Under the pieces are notes generated by a model. That model saw only the letters and a program-made list of their open reading frames with translations. It ran no database searches and was not told where the DNA came from. This document shows, piece by piece, positions 50,157 to 58,965 of a stretch of 64,000 nt of DNA. Origin of the DNA: WTFY01 sp011523795 (lineage in GTDB: Bacteria > Pseudomonadota > Gammaproteobacteria > UBA4575); the NCBI GenBank assembly GCA_965207475.1, contig OZ242278.1, forward strand, positions 1-64,000. Direction: 5' to 3'. The translations under genes and the position numbers were made by a program. Within the stretch, counting starts at the first letter, position 1; every line of letters starts with the position of its first letter.

Positions 50157-51737
50157 ATGAGTTATCAAGTCCTGGCCCGCAAATGGCGGCCAAAAAGATT
50201 TACTGAAGTAGTAGGTCAAGCTCATGTTGTGAAGGCCTTGACCAATGCCTTAGAGCAGCAACGACTGCATCACGCATACTTGTTTACAGGTACTCGTGGA
50301 GTTGGCAAAACCACTCTTGCACGTATTTTTGCCAAGTGTTTAAGCTGTGAACAAGGTGCAAGTGCCAATCCGTGTAGTACATGCAGTGCATGCCAGGAAA
50401 TTGATGAAGGTCGATACATTGACCTTATAGAAGTGGATGCTGCCTCTCGTACAAAAGTAGAGGATACACGTGAGTTACTCGATAATGTGCAATATAGTCC
50501 GACCAGAGGGCGCTTCAAGGTTTATCTTATTGACGAAGTTCATATGCTATCTGGGCATAGCTTCAATGCATTACTCAAAACTTTGGAAGAGCCTCCACCA
50601 CATGTAAAGTTTCTTCTGGCAACGACTGACCCCCAAAAATTACCAATTACTGTGTTGTCACGGTGTTTGCAGTTTAATTTAAAAAAACTGCTCAGTGACG
50701 CAATGGTTCAACAACTGGAAAATCTCATGCAGGCAGAAAACTTACCGTTTGAAAAACCTGCACTACTTTCGATAGCAAAGGCAGCAGATGGCAGTATGCG
50801 AGATGCATTGAGTCTGCTTGACCAGGCTATCGCCTACAGTGAAGAAAATGTGACCGAGATCGCGGTTCAAGACATGCTAGGAACTGTTCCAAGGGAAAAT
50901 TTGTACAACCTGATGCAGGCATTGGTTGATGAGGATGCCTCCAGGGTCATGGCATGTACACATGAATTGGCACAATTATCTGCAGATTTCAGCGGTCTAT
51001 TTGAAGACATCATTGATATTCTCCATCAAACTGCAATCATCCAGGCCTTGCAGCGTCCTGCAGATTGCGTAGGGTTTGATGAGGCTTTAGTAGACCAGTT
51101 GGGCAAACGTTTAAGTCCTGAAGACGTGCAGTTGTTTTATCAGATTGCACTGATTGGCAGACGTGATATGAATCTTTCAACATCACCGCAAAGCGCCCTG
51201 GAAATGACGTTATTGCGTATGCTCGCATTCAGGCCGGTTGATCAAGTCTCTACCAAGCCAGAAAAGGTCAGTGAACGCGATGAGTCGGTGAAGCATGAAT
51301 TTCCCACAAAAGCTGAACATGTGGTCAATGCTACAGTGCAAGACCTTGCAAACGGTGAGGGATGGTCAAAGGTAGCTGAAGCTTTAAATCTAAAAGGTGC
51401 AGCTTATGAACTGGCTGTTCGTTGCAGCGTAAACAAGGTTATAGGCAATCAAATTGAGCTTGTTCTTTCGAAAGAGCACGAGAGCATCGCGGCAGAAGGT
51501 ACCTGTAGAAAACTGGAACAGGCTCTACAGGCCTACTTTGGTCAAAAAGAGATCAGGGTAAGTCTTGAACTGACTTCTGATGATATCGACACCCCGGCTA
51601 ACAAGAAAGATCAAATGATGAAGCAGAGACAGCGATTAGCCGAAAAATACGTTGAAGAAGATGAAACAATCAGAGAACTTAAGCTGAGTTTTGGTGCTCA
51701 GATTGTTCCTGGTTCAGTGAAGCCTATTGGAGAATAG
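50157..51737 (+). CDS. dnaX: DNA polymerase III subunits tau/gamma
   Basis: 526 residues. MSYQVLARKWRPKRFTEVVG is the standard start. Walker A at about 45-52 (GTRGVGKTT), a zinc module (CLSCEQGASANPCSTCSACQ, in 64-83), DEVHM Walker B near 126-130 and sensor GSMRDALSLLDQAI near 215-228. The protein is the clamp-loader ATPase of the replicative polymerase. The C-terminal tau region (from about 375) is shorter than in E. coli but keeps the helical domain that binds the polymerase alpha subunit. First gene of a dnaX-ybaB-recR operon; the next gene starts two bases after its stop. Confidence 0.97.
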   Translation: MSYQVLARKWRPKRFTEVVGQAHVVKALTNALEQQRLHHAYLFTGTRGVGKTTLARIFAKCLSCEQGASANPCSTCSACQEIDEGRYIDLIEVDAASRTKVEDTRELLDNVQYSPTRGRFKVYLIDEVHMLSGHSFNALLKTLEEPPPHVKFLLATTDPQKLPITVLSRCLQFNLKKLLSDAMVQQLENLMQAENLPFEKPALLSIAKAADGSMRDALSLLDQAIAYSEENVTEIAVQDMLGTVPRENLYNLMQALVDEDASRVMACTHELAQLSADFSGLFEDIIDILHQTAIIQALQRPADCVGFDEALVDQLGKRLSPEDVQLFYQIALIGRRDMNLSTSPQSALEMTLLRMLAFRPVDQVSTKPEKVSERDESVKHEFPTKAEHVVNATVQDLANGEGWSKVAEALNLKGAAYELAVRCSVNKVIGNQIELVLSKEHESIAAEGTCRKLEQALQAYFGQKEIRVSLELTSDDIDTPANKKDQMMKQRQRLAEKYVEEDETIRELKLSFGAQIVPGSVKPIGE

Positions 51738-51739
51738 AT

Positions 51740-52066
51740 ATGACGCAAGGTGGGTTAGGGAACCTGATGAAGCAGGCCCAAAAAATTCAACAAGACATGA
51801 AGAAAGCGCAGGAAGAGTTGAAAAACCTCGAAGTTGAAGGACAAGCTGGAGGTGGACTGGTAAAAATAGTCATGACAGGTAAGCATGAGGTGCGCAAGGT
51901 ATGTATAGAAGACAGCCTACTGGGAGAGGATAGGGACATGCTTGAGGATTTAGTAGCCGCAGCTATCAACGACGCATCAAATAAAGTGGAGCAGTTGACA
52001 AAAGATCAGCTTTCAAGTTTGACAGGTGGTTTGAATTTGCCTGCCGGGCTTAAGATACCATTTTAG
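51740..52066 (+). CDS. ybaB: YbaB/EbfC nucleoid-associated protein
   Basis: 108 residues with the family start GLGNLMKQAQKIQQDMKKAQ, a helical arm, then GLVKIVMTGKHEVRKVCIED and DASNKVEQLTKDQLSSLTGG. YbaB is a small dimeric DNA-binding protein that helps organise the nucleoid. It lies between dnaX and recR as in most bacteria, five bases before recR, so the three are one operon. Intact and of normal length. Confidence 0.96.
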   Translation: MTQGGLGNLMKQAQKIQQDMKKAQEELKNLEVEGQAGGGLVKIVMTGKHEVRKVCIEDSLLGEDRDMLEDLVAAAINDASNKVEQLTKDQLSSLTGGLNLPAGLKIPF

Positions 52067-52071
52067 GCCAT

Positions 52072-52692
52072 ATGTCAAAAATTCAATATGGTGACAAGTC
52101 ATCCTTGTCACTGCTTGATGCATTGGTTGAATCACTGAAATGTTTACCTGGTGTAGGGCCGAAGTCTGCACAACGCATGGCCTTTCACTTGTTACAGCGC
52201 GACCGGGATGGTGCTAAAATATTGGCGCACACTTTAAATCGGGCGATTAGAGATATTGGCCACTGTAAGTCCTGCCGTATCTTGACTGAGCAGGAATACT
52301 GTTCAATATGCCTGGATGATTCACGGGTTCGTACAAAAATATGTGTTGTTGAAAATCCAGCAGATGTTTTGGCGATTGAGAAAAGCACTGATTACAAAGG
52401 TGTATACTTCGTGCTCATGGGTCGCCTGTCTCCTCTTGATGGTATCGGACCCCAAGAATTAGGTCTCAATGTTCTTGAAGGCCGCCTGAAGAGTGACGCA
52501 GTTGATGAACTGATTCTGGCCACTAACTCTACAGTTGAGGGAGAAGTCACTGCTCATGTTCTGAGTGAAATGGCAAGCAGGCATCGAATACAGACGACAC
52601 GTCTGGCACAAGGCGTGCCTGTAGGAGGAGAACTGGAATTTGTGGATCAAAATACGATTGCACAAGCATTTGCAGGAAGAAAAAGCTACTAG
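52072..52692 (+). CDS. recR: Recombination mediator RecR
   Basis: 206 residues. An N-terminal helix-hairpin-helix (LPGVGPKSAQRMAFHLLQ, about 27-44), a four-cysteine zinc finger (CKSCRI...CSICLD, about 65-82) and a Toprim domain (VVENPADVLAIEKSTDYKGV, about 89-170). RecR acts with RecF and RecO to load RecA at gaps. A typical RecR C-terminus (RIQTTRLAQGVPVGGELEFV) is present. Third gene of the operon. No anomaly. Confidence 0.97.
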   Translation: MSKIQYGDKSSLSLLDALVESLKCLPGVGPKSAQRMAFHLLQRDRDGAKILAHTLNRAIRDIGHCKSCRILTEQEYCSICLDDSRVRTKICVVENPADVLAIEKSTDYKGVYFVLMGRLSPLDGIGPQELGLNVLEGRLKSDAVDELILATNSTVEGEVTAHVLSEMASRHRIQTTRLAQGVPVGGELEFVDQNTIAQAFAGRKSY

Positions 52693-52835
52693 AATCACAA
52701 ATCTTGTTACTCTTTGATGCGGGGGTGATCACTGCCTATACAGTGAATGTAGTGAAAGGACCTCATTTGTCATGGGTGGCGATGCTTATCATTGCCTTGT
52801 AGTCAGGCTGGGAATGAAATGGGCAAGGGAAGTAC
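52693..52835. other. Short intergenic region before orn
   Basis: 143 bases with no gene. The orn start is preceded by GGGAAG six bases upstream of the ATG. Confidence 0.4.
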
Positions 52836-53378
52836 ATGAGCGCTGGCAATTTGATTTGGATAGACTTAGAAATGACAGGTCTTGATCCGTTCAAAGATCG
52901 CATAATTGAAATTGCAGTCGTGGTTACTGATAAGGACCTGGAGGAAATTGCTGTGGGGCCCGTGTTTGCAATCCATCAGGAAGCTTCTGTAATGGATGCC
53001 ATGGATGATTGGAATACGAAGCAACATGCCCAGTCAGGGCTTACCCAGAGGGTGAGTGAAAGCAGTGTTAGCGAACGAGAGGCTGAGGTCGCGGTTTTAA
53101 ATTTTATTCGCCAGCATGTTCCAAGTAATCATTCACCAATGTGTGGCAATAGCATATGCCAGGATCGGCGGTTTTTAGCGCGTTTGATGCCTGAATTGGA
53201 AAGCTATTTTCACTACCGTAATCTTGATGTCAGCACACTCAAAGAGCTAGCCCGACGCTGGTACCCCGACTTGAAGGGTTTTGAGAAAGAATCCAAGCAC
53301 CTCGCGCTTTCTGATATTCGTAATTCCATCGAAGAGCTAAAACACTACCGTAAACATCTGTTAAGAAGTAGTGTATAG
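52836..53378 (+). CDS. orn: Oligoribonuclease
   Basis: 180 residues of the DEDDh exonuclease family. Exo I: IWIDLEMTGLD (Asp10, Glu12). Exo II: SPMCGNSICQDRRFLARLMP with the Asp. Exo III: KHLALSDIRNSIEELKHYR with His and Asp. It degrades 2-5 nucleotide RNAs, including pGpG from cyclic-di-GMP turnover, and is essential in many gammaproteobacteria. Normal length. It is convergent with nadB, whose stop lies eight bases beyond. Confidence 0.97.
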   Translation: MSAGNLIWIDLEMTGLDPFKDRIIEIAVVVTDKDLEEIAVGPVFAIHQEASVMDAMDDWNTKQHAQSGLTQRVSESSVSEREAEVAVLNFIRQHVPSNHSPMCGNSICQDRRFLARLMPELESYFHYRNLDVSTLKELARRWYPDLKGFEKESKHLALSDIRNSIEELKHYRKHLLRSSV

Positions 53379-53386
53379 AAAGGGCT

Positions 53387-55033
53387 TCAGGATACCTTTT
53401 GCATTGGTTCCACTTTTTGGTGCTTTGTAGCTAGGTTTAACACCGTATCGATGTGTTCCAGTTGGGGGTCTGTATCTGGATAATCAAATGTGTAGTGAAG
53501 TCCACGACTTTCTTTTCTAGATAATGCACTTCTGATAATTATATCCGCGACTAGCGTAATATTTCTCAACTCGATCAAGTCACGGCTTACTCGGAAGTTG
53601 CTGTAATACTCATCAATTTCCGAGATTAGCAAATCAACCCGATGCTTTGCGCGCTGTAGCCGTTTGGTTGTCCGCACAATACCCACATAATCCCACATGA
53701 ATCTTCGCAACTCGTCCCAGTTGTGAGCAACAACGATTTCCTCGTCAGGTTCAGTTACACGGCTTTCGTCCCAGGGCGGGATATCAAGGTTTGATGTTTC
53801 GGGAAGGCTTCTGGTGTTGATGTCTATACTTGCCAAGTTGGCAAATACTAAACACTCAAGCAGTGAATTGCTCGCCATTCTATTCGCCCCATGCAAGCCA
53901 GTATGGCTGGTTTCGCCAATCGCATATAGAAATTTGACATCTGTTCGGCCGTACAGGTTCGTCATGACCCCCCCACAAGTGTAATGTGCTGCCGGTACAA
54001 CGGGCACAGGCTCTTTGGTCATGTCATATCCTGATTTGAGACAGCGTGCATATACATTGGGGAAATGCCCTTCTATAAACTTTTTCGGCTTGTGGCTGAT
54101 ATCGATGTATACACAGTCAATACCTAGTTTCTTCATTTTGTGATCGATGGCTCTGGCTACAATGTCCCGAGGTGCGAGCACACCGCGTGGGTCAAATTCA
54201 TGCATAAATTCTGAACCGTCAGGTAGCAGGAGTTTTCCGCCCTCTCCACGGATACTTTCAGTGATGAGGTATGATTTTGCATCAGGGTGATACAGGCAGG
54301 TAGGGTGAAACTGAATGAATTCCATATTTGCTATTCGACAGCCCGCACGCCAGGCCATGGCTATGCCGTCTCCTGATGCCCCGTCAGGATTACTTGTATA
54401 AAGGTAAACCTTACCTGCTCCGCCCGTTGCGAGTACCGTGTATTTAGCTTTGAATGTGTCTATATGCTGTTTTTTAGTATTCAGCACGTATGCTCCAACA
54501 CACTGATTGCCTGATTCAGAAATTTGGTTTTGGGCAAGCTTATTCGTTGTAACCAGATCGACAGTTATGTGATGCTCAAAAATGCTGATATGTTCTTGCT
54601 CGGATGCATGCCTGATTAGTTCATTTTGTATGGCCCATCCCGTCGCATCTGCTGCATGCACGATCCTGCGCTGGGTATGCCCACCTTCTTGAGTTAAGTG
54701 CAGATAGGATTTTCCAGCCGAATCAGTTTCACGCGTGAATTGTATGCCTAGATCAGTCAGCCAAGAGACCATTTCTCTGCCATAAGATGCTGTGTGATAC
54801 ACTACCTCTTCATCACAGAGTCCAGCACCGGCGTCTATAGTATCCGCAACATGCAGGTCTATCGAATCTTCTTCATCAATTACGGCAGACATACCACCCT
54901 GTGCCCAAGCAGTACTACCTGCATCCAGGGAACCTTTGGAAAGTACAGCGATCTTTAGCCTTGGGTCAATGCGTAGTGCCAAGCTTAATCCTGCTGCTCC
55001 ACTGCCAATAATCAAAACGTCAAATTCATGCAT
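53387..55033 (-). CDS. nadB: L-aspartate oxidase
   Basis: 548 residues, FAD-dependent, first step of NAD synthesis (aspartate to iminoaspartate). The start EFDVLIIGSGAAGLSLALRI is the FAD-binding dinucleotide fold; STAWAQGGMSAVIDEEDSID, EFIQFHPTCLY, GGEGGKLLLPDG-type loop, and GETSHTGLHGANRMASNSLL are family signatures separating it from fumarate reductases. nadB divergent from rpoE-rseA-rseB is a standard gammaproteobacterial arrangement. Intact. nadA and nadC are not nearby. Confidence 0.97.
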   Translation of the reverse strand: MHEFDVLIIGSGAAGLSLALRIDPRLKIAVLSKGSLDAGSTAWAQGGMSAVIDEEDSIDLHVADTIDAGAGLCDEEVVYHTASYGREMVSWLTDLGIQFTRETDSAGKSYLHLTQEGGHTQRRIVHAADATGWAIQNELIRHASEQEHISIFEHHITVDLVTTNKLAQNQISESGNQCVGAYVLNTKKQHIDTFKAKYTVLATGGAGKVYLYTSNPDGASGDGIAMAWRAGCRIANMEFIQFHPTCLYHPDAKSYLITESIRGEGGKLLLPDGSEFMHEFDPRGVLAPRDIVARAIDHKMKKLGIDCVYIDISHKPKKFIEGHFPNVYARCLKSGYDMTKEPVPVVPAAHYTCGGVMTNLYGRTDVKFLYAIGETSHTGLHGANRMASNSLLECLVFANLASIDINTRSLPETSNLDIPPWDESRVTEPDEEIVVAHNWDELRRFMWDYVGIVRTTKRLQRAKHRVDLLISEIDEYYSNFRVSRDLIELRNITLVADIIIRSALSRKESRGLHYTFDYPDTDPQLEHIDTVLNLATKHQKVEPMQKVS

Positions 55034-55145
55034 TGCTAAAGAAAATTTGGGGTTGTTCTCGGTGAAATAGTGCCAAAATTTGATCTATTCAGTTTAGCAA
55101 ATCTTTACTTCATGACATCTAAAGAAAAACTAAATGTACTTGAAA

Positions 55146-55174
55146 AGAACTCTTATATCTTAAAATTGTCTTAT
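55146..55174 (+). promoter_or_regulatory. Possible sigma-E (RpoE) autoregulatory promoter
   Basis: AGAACTC (55146-55152), 16 bases, then TCTTAT (55169-55174) resembles the sigma-E consensus GGAACTT-N16-TCTGA. It lies about 45 bases before rpoE, where sigma-E promoters are known to autoregulate this operon. Match is partial. Confidence 0.4.
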
Positions 55175-55222
55175 AGCTACGGCGACAGCTATGGATAGCA
55201 GAAATACAGGGGCCAGGCCTAA

Positions 55223-55795
55223 ATGGACACAAGTGATAATGATAAAGAACTTGTAAAGAGAGCCAAGCAAGGAGATAGGGCGGCTTTCGATGCGCTGGTA
55301 ACCAAGTATCAATATAGAGTCATTAATCTGGTTGGGCGATTTGTAAAAGATGAAGATGAGGCTCAGGATGTTGCGCAAGAGGCATTCATCAAGGCTTACA
55401 GAGGGCTGGCAAACTTTAGAGGTGACAGCACATTCTATACATGGCTGTATCAGGTTGTGATTAATTCTGCTAAGAATTATATAGTATCCAAGAGTCGTAA
55501 GACTCCACCCAGGGCAATTGACGTAGAAGAGGCAGAGCACATGGGTGCAGCTTCTATGAAAGAGTTGGATACACCCGAAGGGCATATGCTGACTGAAGAG
55601 ATAGAAAGAGTGGTCTGGCAGGCTATTCAGGAGCTTCAGGAAGATTTAAAGACGGCTATTACTCTGCGCGAAATAGACGGAATGACTTATGAAGAAATAG
55701 CTAGTGTAATGGATTGTCCGGTCGGGACAGTCAGATCGAGGATCTTTCGGGCACGTGCAGCCATAGATAAATATCTCAAACCACTTTTGTACTGA
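55223..55795 (+). CDS. rpoE: Envelope-stress sigma factor RpoE/AlgU
   Basis: 190 residues. Region 2 (ALVTKYQYRVINLVGRFVKD, EDEAQDVAQEAFIKAYRGLA, FRGDSTFYTWLYQVVINSAK) and region 4 (EDLKTAITLREIDGMTYEEI, MDCPVGTVRSRIFRARAAID) are nearly identical to gammaproteobacterial sigma-E. It directs transcription of envelope-stress genes and is held by RseA. First gene of rpoE-rseA-rseB; RseA starts 20 bases downstream. An AlgU-type role in polysaccharide control is possible but not shown. Confidence 0.98.
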   Translation: MDTSDNDKELVKRAKQGDRAAFDALVTKYQYRVINLVGRFVKDEDEAQDVAQEAFIKAYRGLANFRGDSTFYTWLYQVVINSAKNYIVSKSRKTPPRAIDVEEAEHMGAASMKELDTPEGHMLTEEIERVVWQAIQELQEDLKTAITLREIDGMTYEEIASVMDCPVGTVRSRIFRARAAIDKYLKPLLY

Positions 55796-55815
55796 TTACA
55801 TGGGGAGATAAAATC

Positions 55816-56370
55816 ATGAGGGAAGCAGACCAAGAACTCATATCCAGAATACTGGATGAGAATATCTCCGAGCTTGAAACCAGGCGAATTTTAAAAGTAG
55901 TCAAGCAGAATCCCGAAGCATACACGATGTTTCAACGTTACAGTCTCATCGGGCATGCCATGCGTGGAGAATTGCCTGCTAGGTTAAATCAGGATTTCAA
56001 CAAGGACGTGATGAACCGGTTGATTTCCAAGCATGATGCCAAAGAAAATGTTGACGTTAGCAGGCATCGGAATAAGGTAAGGCTATCTGTGGCCTTGGGA
56101 GTCATAGCCATGTTTACCGCGCTTTTCTTTATAACAGCGCAGAATTTGGTGCAACATGATCTGAATGGAGTTGCTCCTTCATTGGATACACTTGCTGAGC
56201 AAGAGAGTGATGAAATACGGCAGGATTTCATCTTGAATCCAAAGGCTGCAGAAGACTTTAACAGTTATATTGTTAACCATGCGGAATATGCCTCGCCGCG
56301 TGTATCCATTCCACATGTGAGAATTGTGAGTGATAACCGGGGCTATCATCTAGAGCATAGTGATCAATAA
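55816..56370 (+). CDS. rseA: Anti-sigma-E factor RseA/MucA
   Basis: 184 residues. N-terminal sigma-binding domain (LISRILDENISELETRRILK, FQRYSLIGHAMRGELP), one membrane helix (about 92-112, VALGVIAMFTALFFITAQNL) and a periplasmic tail of about 70 residues ending HLEHSDQ, which is where regulated proteolysis by DegS and RseP starts. The MREADQELISR start follows GGGGAG. The stop TAA overlaps the next ATG (TAATG). Normal for the family. Confidence 0.93.
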   Translation: MREADQELISRILDENISELETRRILKVVKQNPEAYTMFQRYSLIGHAMRGELPARLNQDFNKDVMNRLISKHDAKENVDVSRHRNKVRLSVALGVIAMFTALFFITAQNLVQHDLNGVAPSLDTLAEQESDEIRQDFILNPKAAEDFNSYIVNHAEYASPRVSIPHVRIVSDNRGYHLEHSDQ

Positions 56371-57341
56371 TGATGTTCGTGATTAGAGTATTGTTGGTTT
56401 TTTTGCTGACTAGCGGCACGTTTTCTTCTGTTTCCGCAGAAAACAAGATGTGGAAGCTATTGGGAGATATGAATCATGCACTGGAGACGAGCAATTACCA
56501 GGGTACATTTGTATTTATTCATGACGGAATTGTCGAGGCCATGAGAATTGTACATGGTTATACCGATTATGGAGTCAGAGAGAAACTAGTTTCGCTGACT
56601 GGTGATGCGCGAGAAGTGATTCGGGATAAGGATTTGCTTACATGCATATTGCCTAAGGATAAGCTGGTTGTGATTGAGACTGCTAGGGCAGGTCATGGCT
56701 TGCCATCTGTCCTGCTGGAAAATCTGGATCAGCTGGCAATTCGTTATCAACTTGAGGAAGCAGGCTCAGACCGCATTGCCGGATTCAGTTGTAAAATTGT
56801 ACGGTTTGACCCCATGGATGCGTACCGTTATGGCCACGAATTATGTATCAATACTGAAACCGGGATGCTGCTTAAGTCCAGAACTTTTGACGTTGAAGGT
56901 GAAACGATAGAAAGCATGATGTTTACCAGTTTCCGTATGTTGGACCATGTTCCTGATTCAGCATTTGAGCACAGTACATCCCTTGAGGATTATACCTGGA
57001 AGACTGTGGGGGCTAGTTTGAACGGGAAAATGCAGCCAGATCGTGCGTGGAAGATACGCAATCTGCCGCCAGGATTTTCACTGAGTAGTGTGACACAACG
57101 CCTGATGAGTGCAAGCCGAAATCCTGTACAACATATTGTACTGACGGATGGTTTGGTATCTGTTTCTGTATTCATAAGTAAGGTGGAAGATCCCAAGCAT
57201 ATTTATCACGGTGCGCACAACAGAGGTGTCATCAACGTCTATGCGCGTGATTTAAACCGTCACCAGATTACTGTTATTGGAGAAGTTCCTAAAGACACTG
57301 TAATAAGTATTGGTGAGTCGGTTTTTTATTCAGACCAGTAG
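56370..57341 (+). CDS. rseB: Sigma-E regulator RseB/MucB
   Basis: 323 residues with signal peptide (cleavage near VSAEN). The large domain begins MNHALETSNYQGTFVFIHDG and the small domain has FSLSSVTQRLMSASRNPVQH and LTDGLVSVSVFISKVED, all family hallmarks. RseB binds the periplasmic tail of RseA, protecting it, and is thought to sense lipoproteins or LPS. Translationally coupled to rseA. No rseC follows; a DegP/MucD-type protease gene comes next, as in the algU-muc operon without mucC. Confidence 0.95.
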   Translation: MMFVIRVLLVFLLTSGTFSSVSAENKMWKLLGDMNHALETSNYQGTFVFIHDGIVEAMRIVHGYTDYGVREKLVSLTGDAREVIRDKDLLTCILPKDKLVVIETARAGHGLPSVLLENLDQLAIRYQLEEAGSDRIAGFSCKIVRFDPMDAYRYGHELCINTETGMLLKSRTFDVEGETIESMMFTSFRMLDHVPDSAFEHSTSLEDYTWKTVGASLNGKMQPDRAWKIRNLPPGFSLSSVTQRLMSASRNPVQHIVLTDGLVSVSVFISKVEDPKHIYHGAHNRGVINVYARDLNRHQITVIGEVPKDTVISIGESVFYSDQ

Positions 57342-57418
57342 CGTATTTGCAATCGCGACAATCTGGTTTTTGCGAATACTCTTCAAATTTTCTTGTTGGC
57401 TACAGGAGTCAAGTTGCG

Positions 57419-58891
57419 ATGATTCATTTTTTTGAAAAACACACATTTCAGATGCTGAAAGAGCATCGGATCAGGAGTATGTTTCTTGGTTATCTGGTGG
57501 GGCAGCTAATTCTGGTTGCTGTGCCTGCTCATGCCCGCTACAGCCTGCCTGACTTTACGGAGCTTGTTGAAGAAACCGCTGGTGCTGTAGTCAATATCAG
57601 CACGAGCAAGCCAGTCAAGGCTCAAGGTGGTCTGCCGCCAGGAATGGAAATCCCAGAGCACTATAGAGATACTCCGTTCGGTGATTTTTTCCATCGGTTT
57701 TTTGGTGAACCTGAGGAAAATGACGACAGGTATTTTAACTCACGTTCTCTGGGATCAGGATTTATCATTTCAGACGATGGTTATGTAATTACAAACTATC
57801 ATGTCATAAAAGGTGCAGATGAAATTATCGTGAAGCTGAGTGACCGTAGGCAATTCGTTGCCGAGCTTGTCGGGAGTGATCCTCGAAGTGATATTGCATT
57901 GCTGAAATTGGATGCGACTGGACTGCCTGCTGTACAGCTTGGGTCCTCTGAAAGTGTAAAGGTAGGTCAGTGGGTATTGGCAATTGGTTCCCCGTTCGGT
58001 TTTGATGCGTCAGTCACTGCAGGAATCGTAAGTGCTAAAGGGCGCAGCTTGCCAAGTGAAAATTATGTTCCCTTCATCCAAACAGATGTAGCCATCAACC
58101 CAGGAAATTCCGGCAGCCCATTATTTGATCTTGACGGGCATGTCGTTGGCATCAATTCCCAGATTTACACTCGTTCAGGTGGCTTCATGGGCCTTTCATT
58201 TGCAATTCCAATAGAAGTTGCAGTCGATGTTGTCAATCAGCTCAAGGAGCATGGTCATGTATCCAGAGGGTGGCTCGGAGTTTATATACAGGAAGTTACT
58301 ATGGAGCTTGCCGAGTCATTTGGTATGGATAAACCAGCAGGTGCCCTGGTTGCAAAGGTCTTGCCAAACAGTCCTGCAGAGGGAACTGATATTGAAGTCG
58401 GAGACATTATTTTGGATTTCAATGGTGAGGACGTGAAAAACTCTGCAGCTTTACCACCTATGGTGGGTCAGACAAAAGCTGGAGAGACAGTAAGATTGAG
58501 AGTCATGCGAGATGGCAAAACCAGGGTCGTCAAGTTGAAGGTTGGTAAGTTGCCAGATAAGGACAAGATTCTCATGAGCGGGCCGAATGAACTCGAGGAG
58601 CCCGAAGATACTGTACTCGGTCTATCATTGAGAGCACTTACTGAAGATGAAATCAAGGCGATGAAGCTGGAAGCTGGTGGTCTCGTGGTTCTCGACGTAC
58701 AAGGGGATTCGGCACGATCCGCCAGGATTCGTAATGGTGATGTGATCCAGATGGTCAACGGAAAGCCTGTCAGCACAGTTAGTGATATCAAAAAGCTGGT
58801 AGAAGGATTGCCGCCCGGCAAGTTTGTATCACTTCTCTTACAGCGTCCACATGGCCCGGAGTTTTTAGCCATGCGTGTTCCCGAGCAATAA
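57419..58891 (+). CDS. degP: Periplasmic serine protease DegP/MucD (Do family)
   Basis: 490 residues from ATG 57419 (GGAG ten bases upstream; ATG 57452 is the alternative). A signal sequence ends VPAHARYS. The trypsin-like domain has His128 (ITNYHVIKGADE), Asp158 (PRSDIALLKLD) and Ser231 (NPGNSGSPLFD). Two PDZ domains follow (about 260-370, RGWLGVYIQEVTMELAESFG; and about 395-485, GLVVLDVQGDSARSARIRNG). It degrades or refolds misfolded envelope proteins and is a sigma-E target. Location after rseB matches MucD. All catalytic residues present. Confidence 0.95.
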   Translation: MIHFFEKHTFQMLKEHRIRSMFLGYLVGQLILVAVPAHARYSLPDFTELVEETAGAVVNISTSKPVKAQGGLPPGMEIPEHYRDTPFGDFFHRFFGEPEENDDRYFNSRSLGSGFIISDDGYVITNYHVIKGADEIIVKLSDRRQFVAELVGSDPRSDIALLKLDATGLPAVQLGSSESVKVGQWVLAIGSPFGFDASVTAGIVSAKGRSLPSENYVPFIQTDVAINPGNSGSPLFDLDGHVVGINSQIYTRSGGFMGLSFAIPIEVAVDVVNQLKEHGHVSRGWLGVYIQEVTMELAESFGMDKPAGALVAKVLPNSPAEGTDIEVGDIILDFNGEDVKNSAALPPMVGQTKAGETVRLRVMRDGKTRVVKLKVGKLPDKDKILMSGPNELEEPEDTVLGLSLRALTEDEIKAMKLEAGGLVVLDVQGDSARSARIRNGDVIQMVNGKPVSTVSDIKKLVEGLPPGKFVSLLLQRPHGPEFLAMRVPEQ

Positions 58892-58965
58892 GAATACGCG
58901 ATTACAGCATTTGTATCCTTGAGGCAACTTTAGCAACAGGATTTATTCGCACGGCCGGGTGGCAT

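Noticed and set aside
50681..50687. A7 run in dnaX as a possible -1 frameshift site for gamma subunit
   Set aside because: It is at about codon 175, inside the ATPase domain, far from where programmed frameshifting makes gamma; a shift here would destroy the protein.
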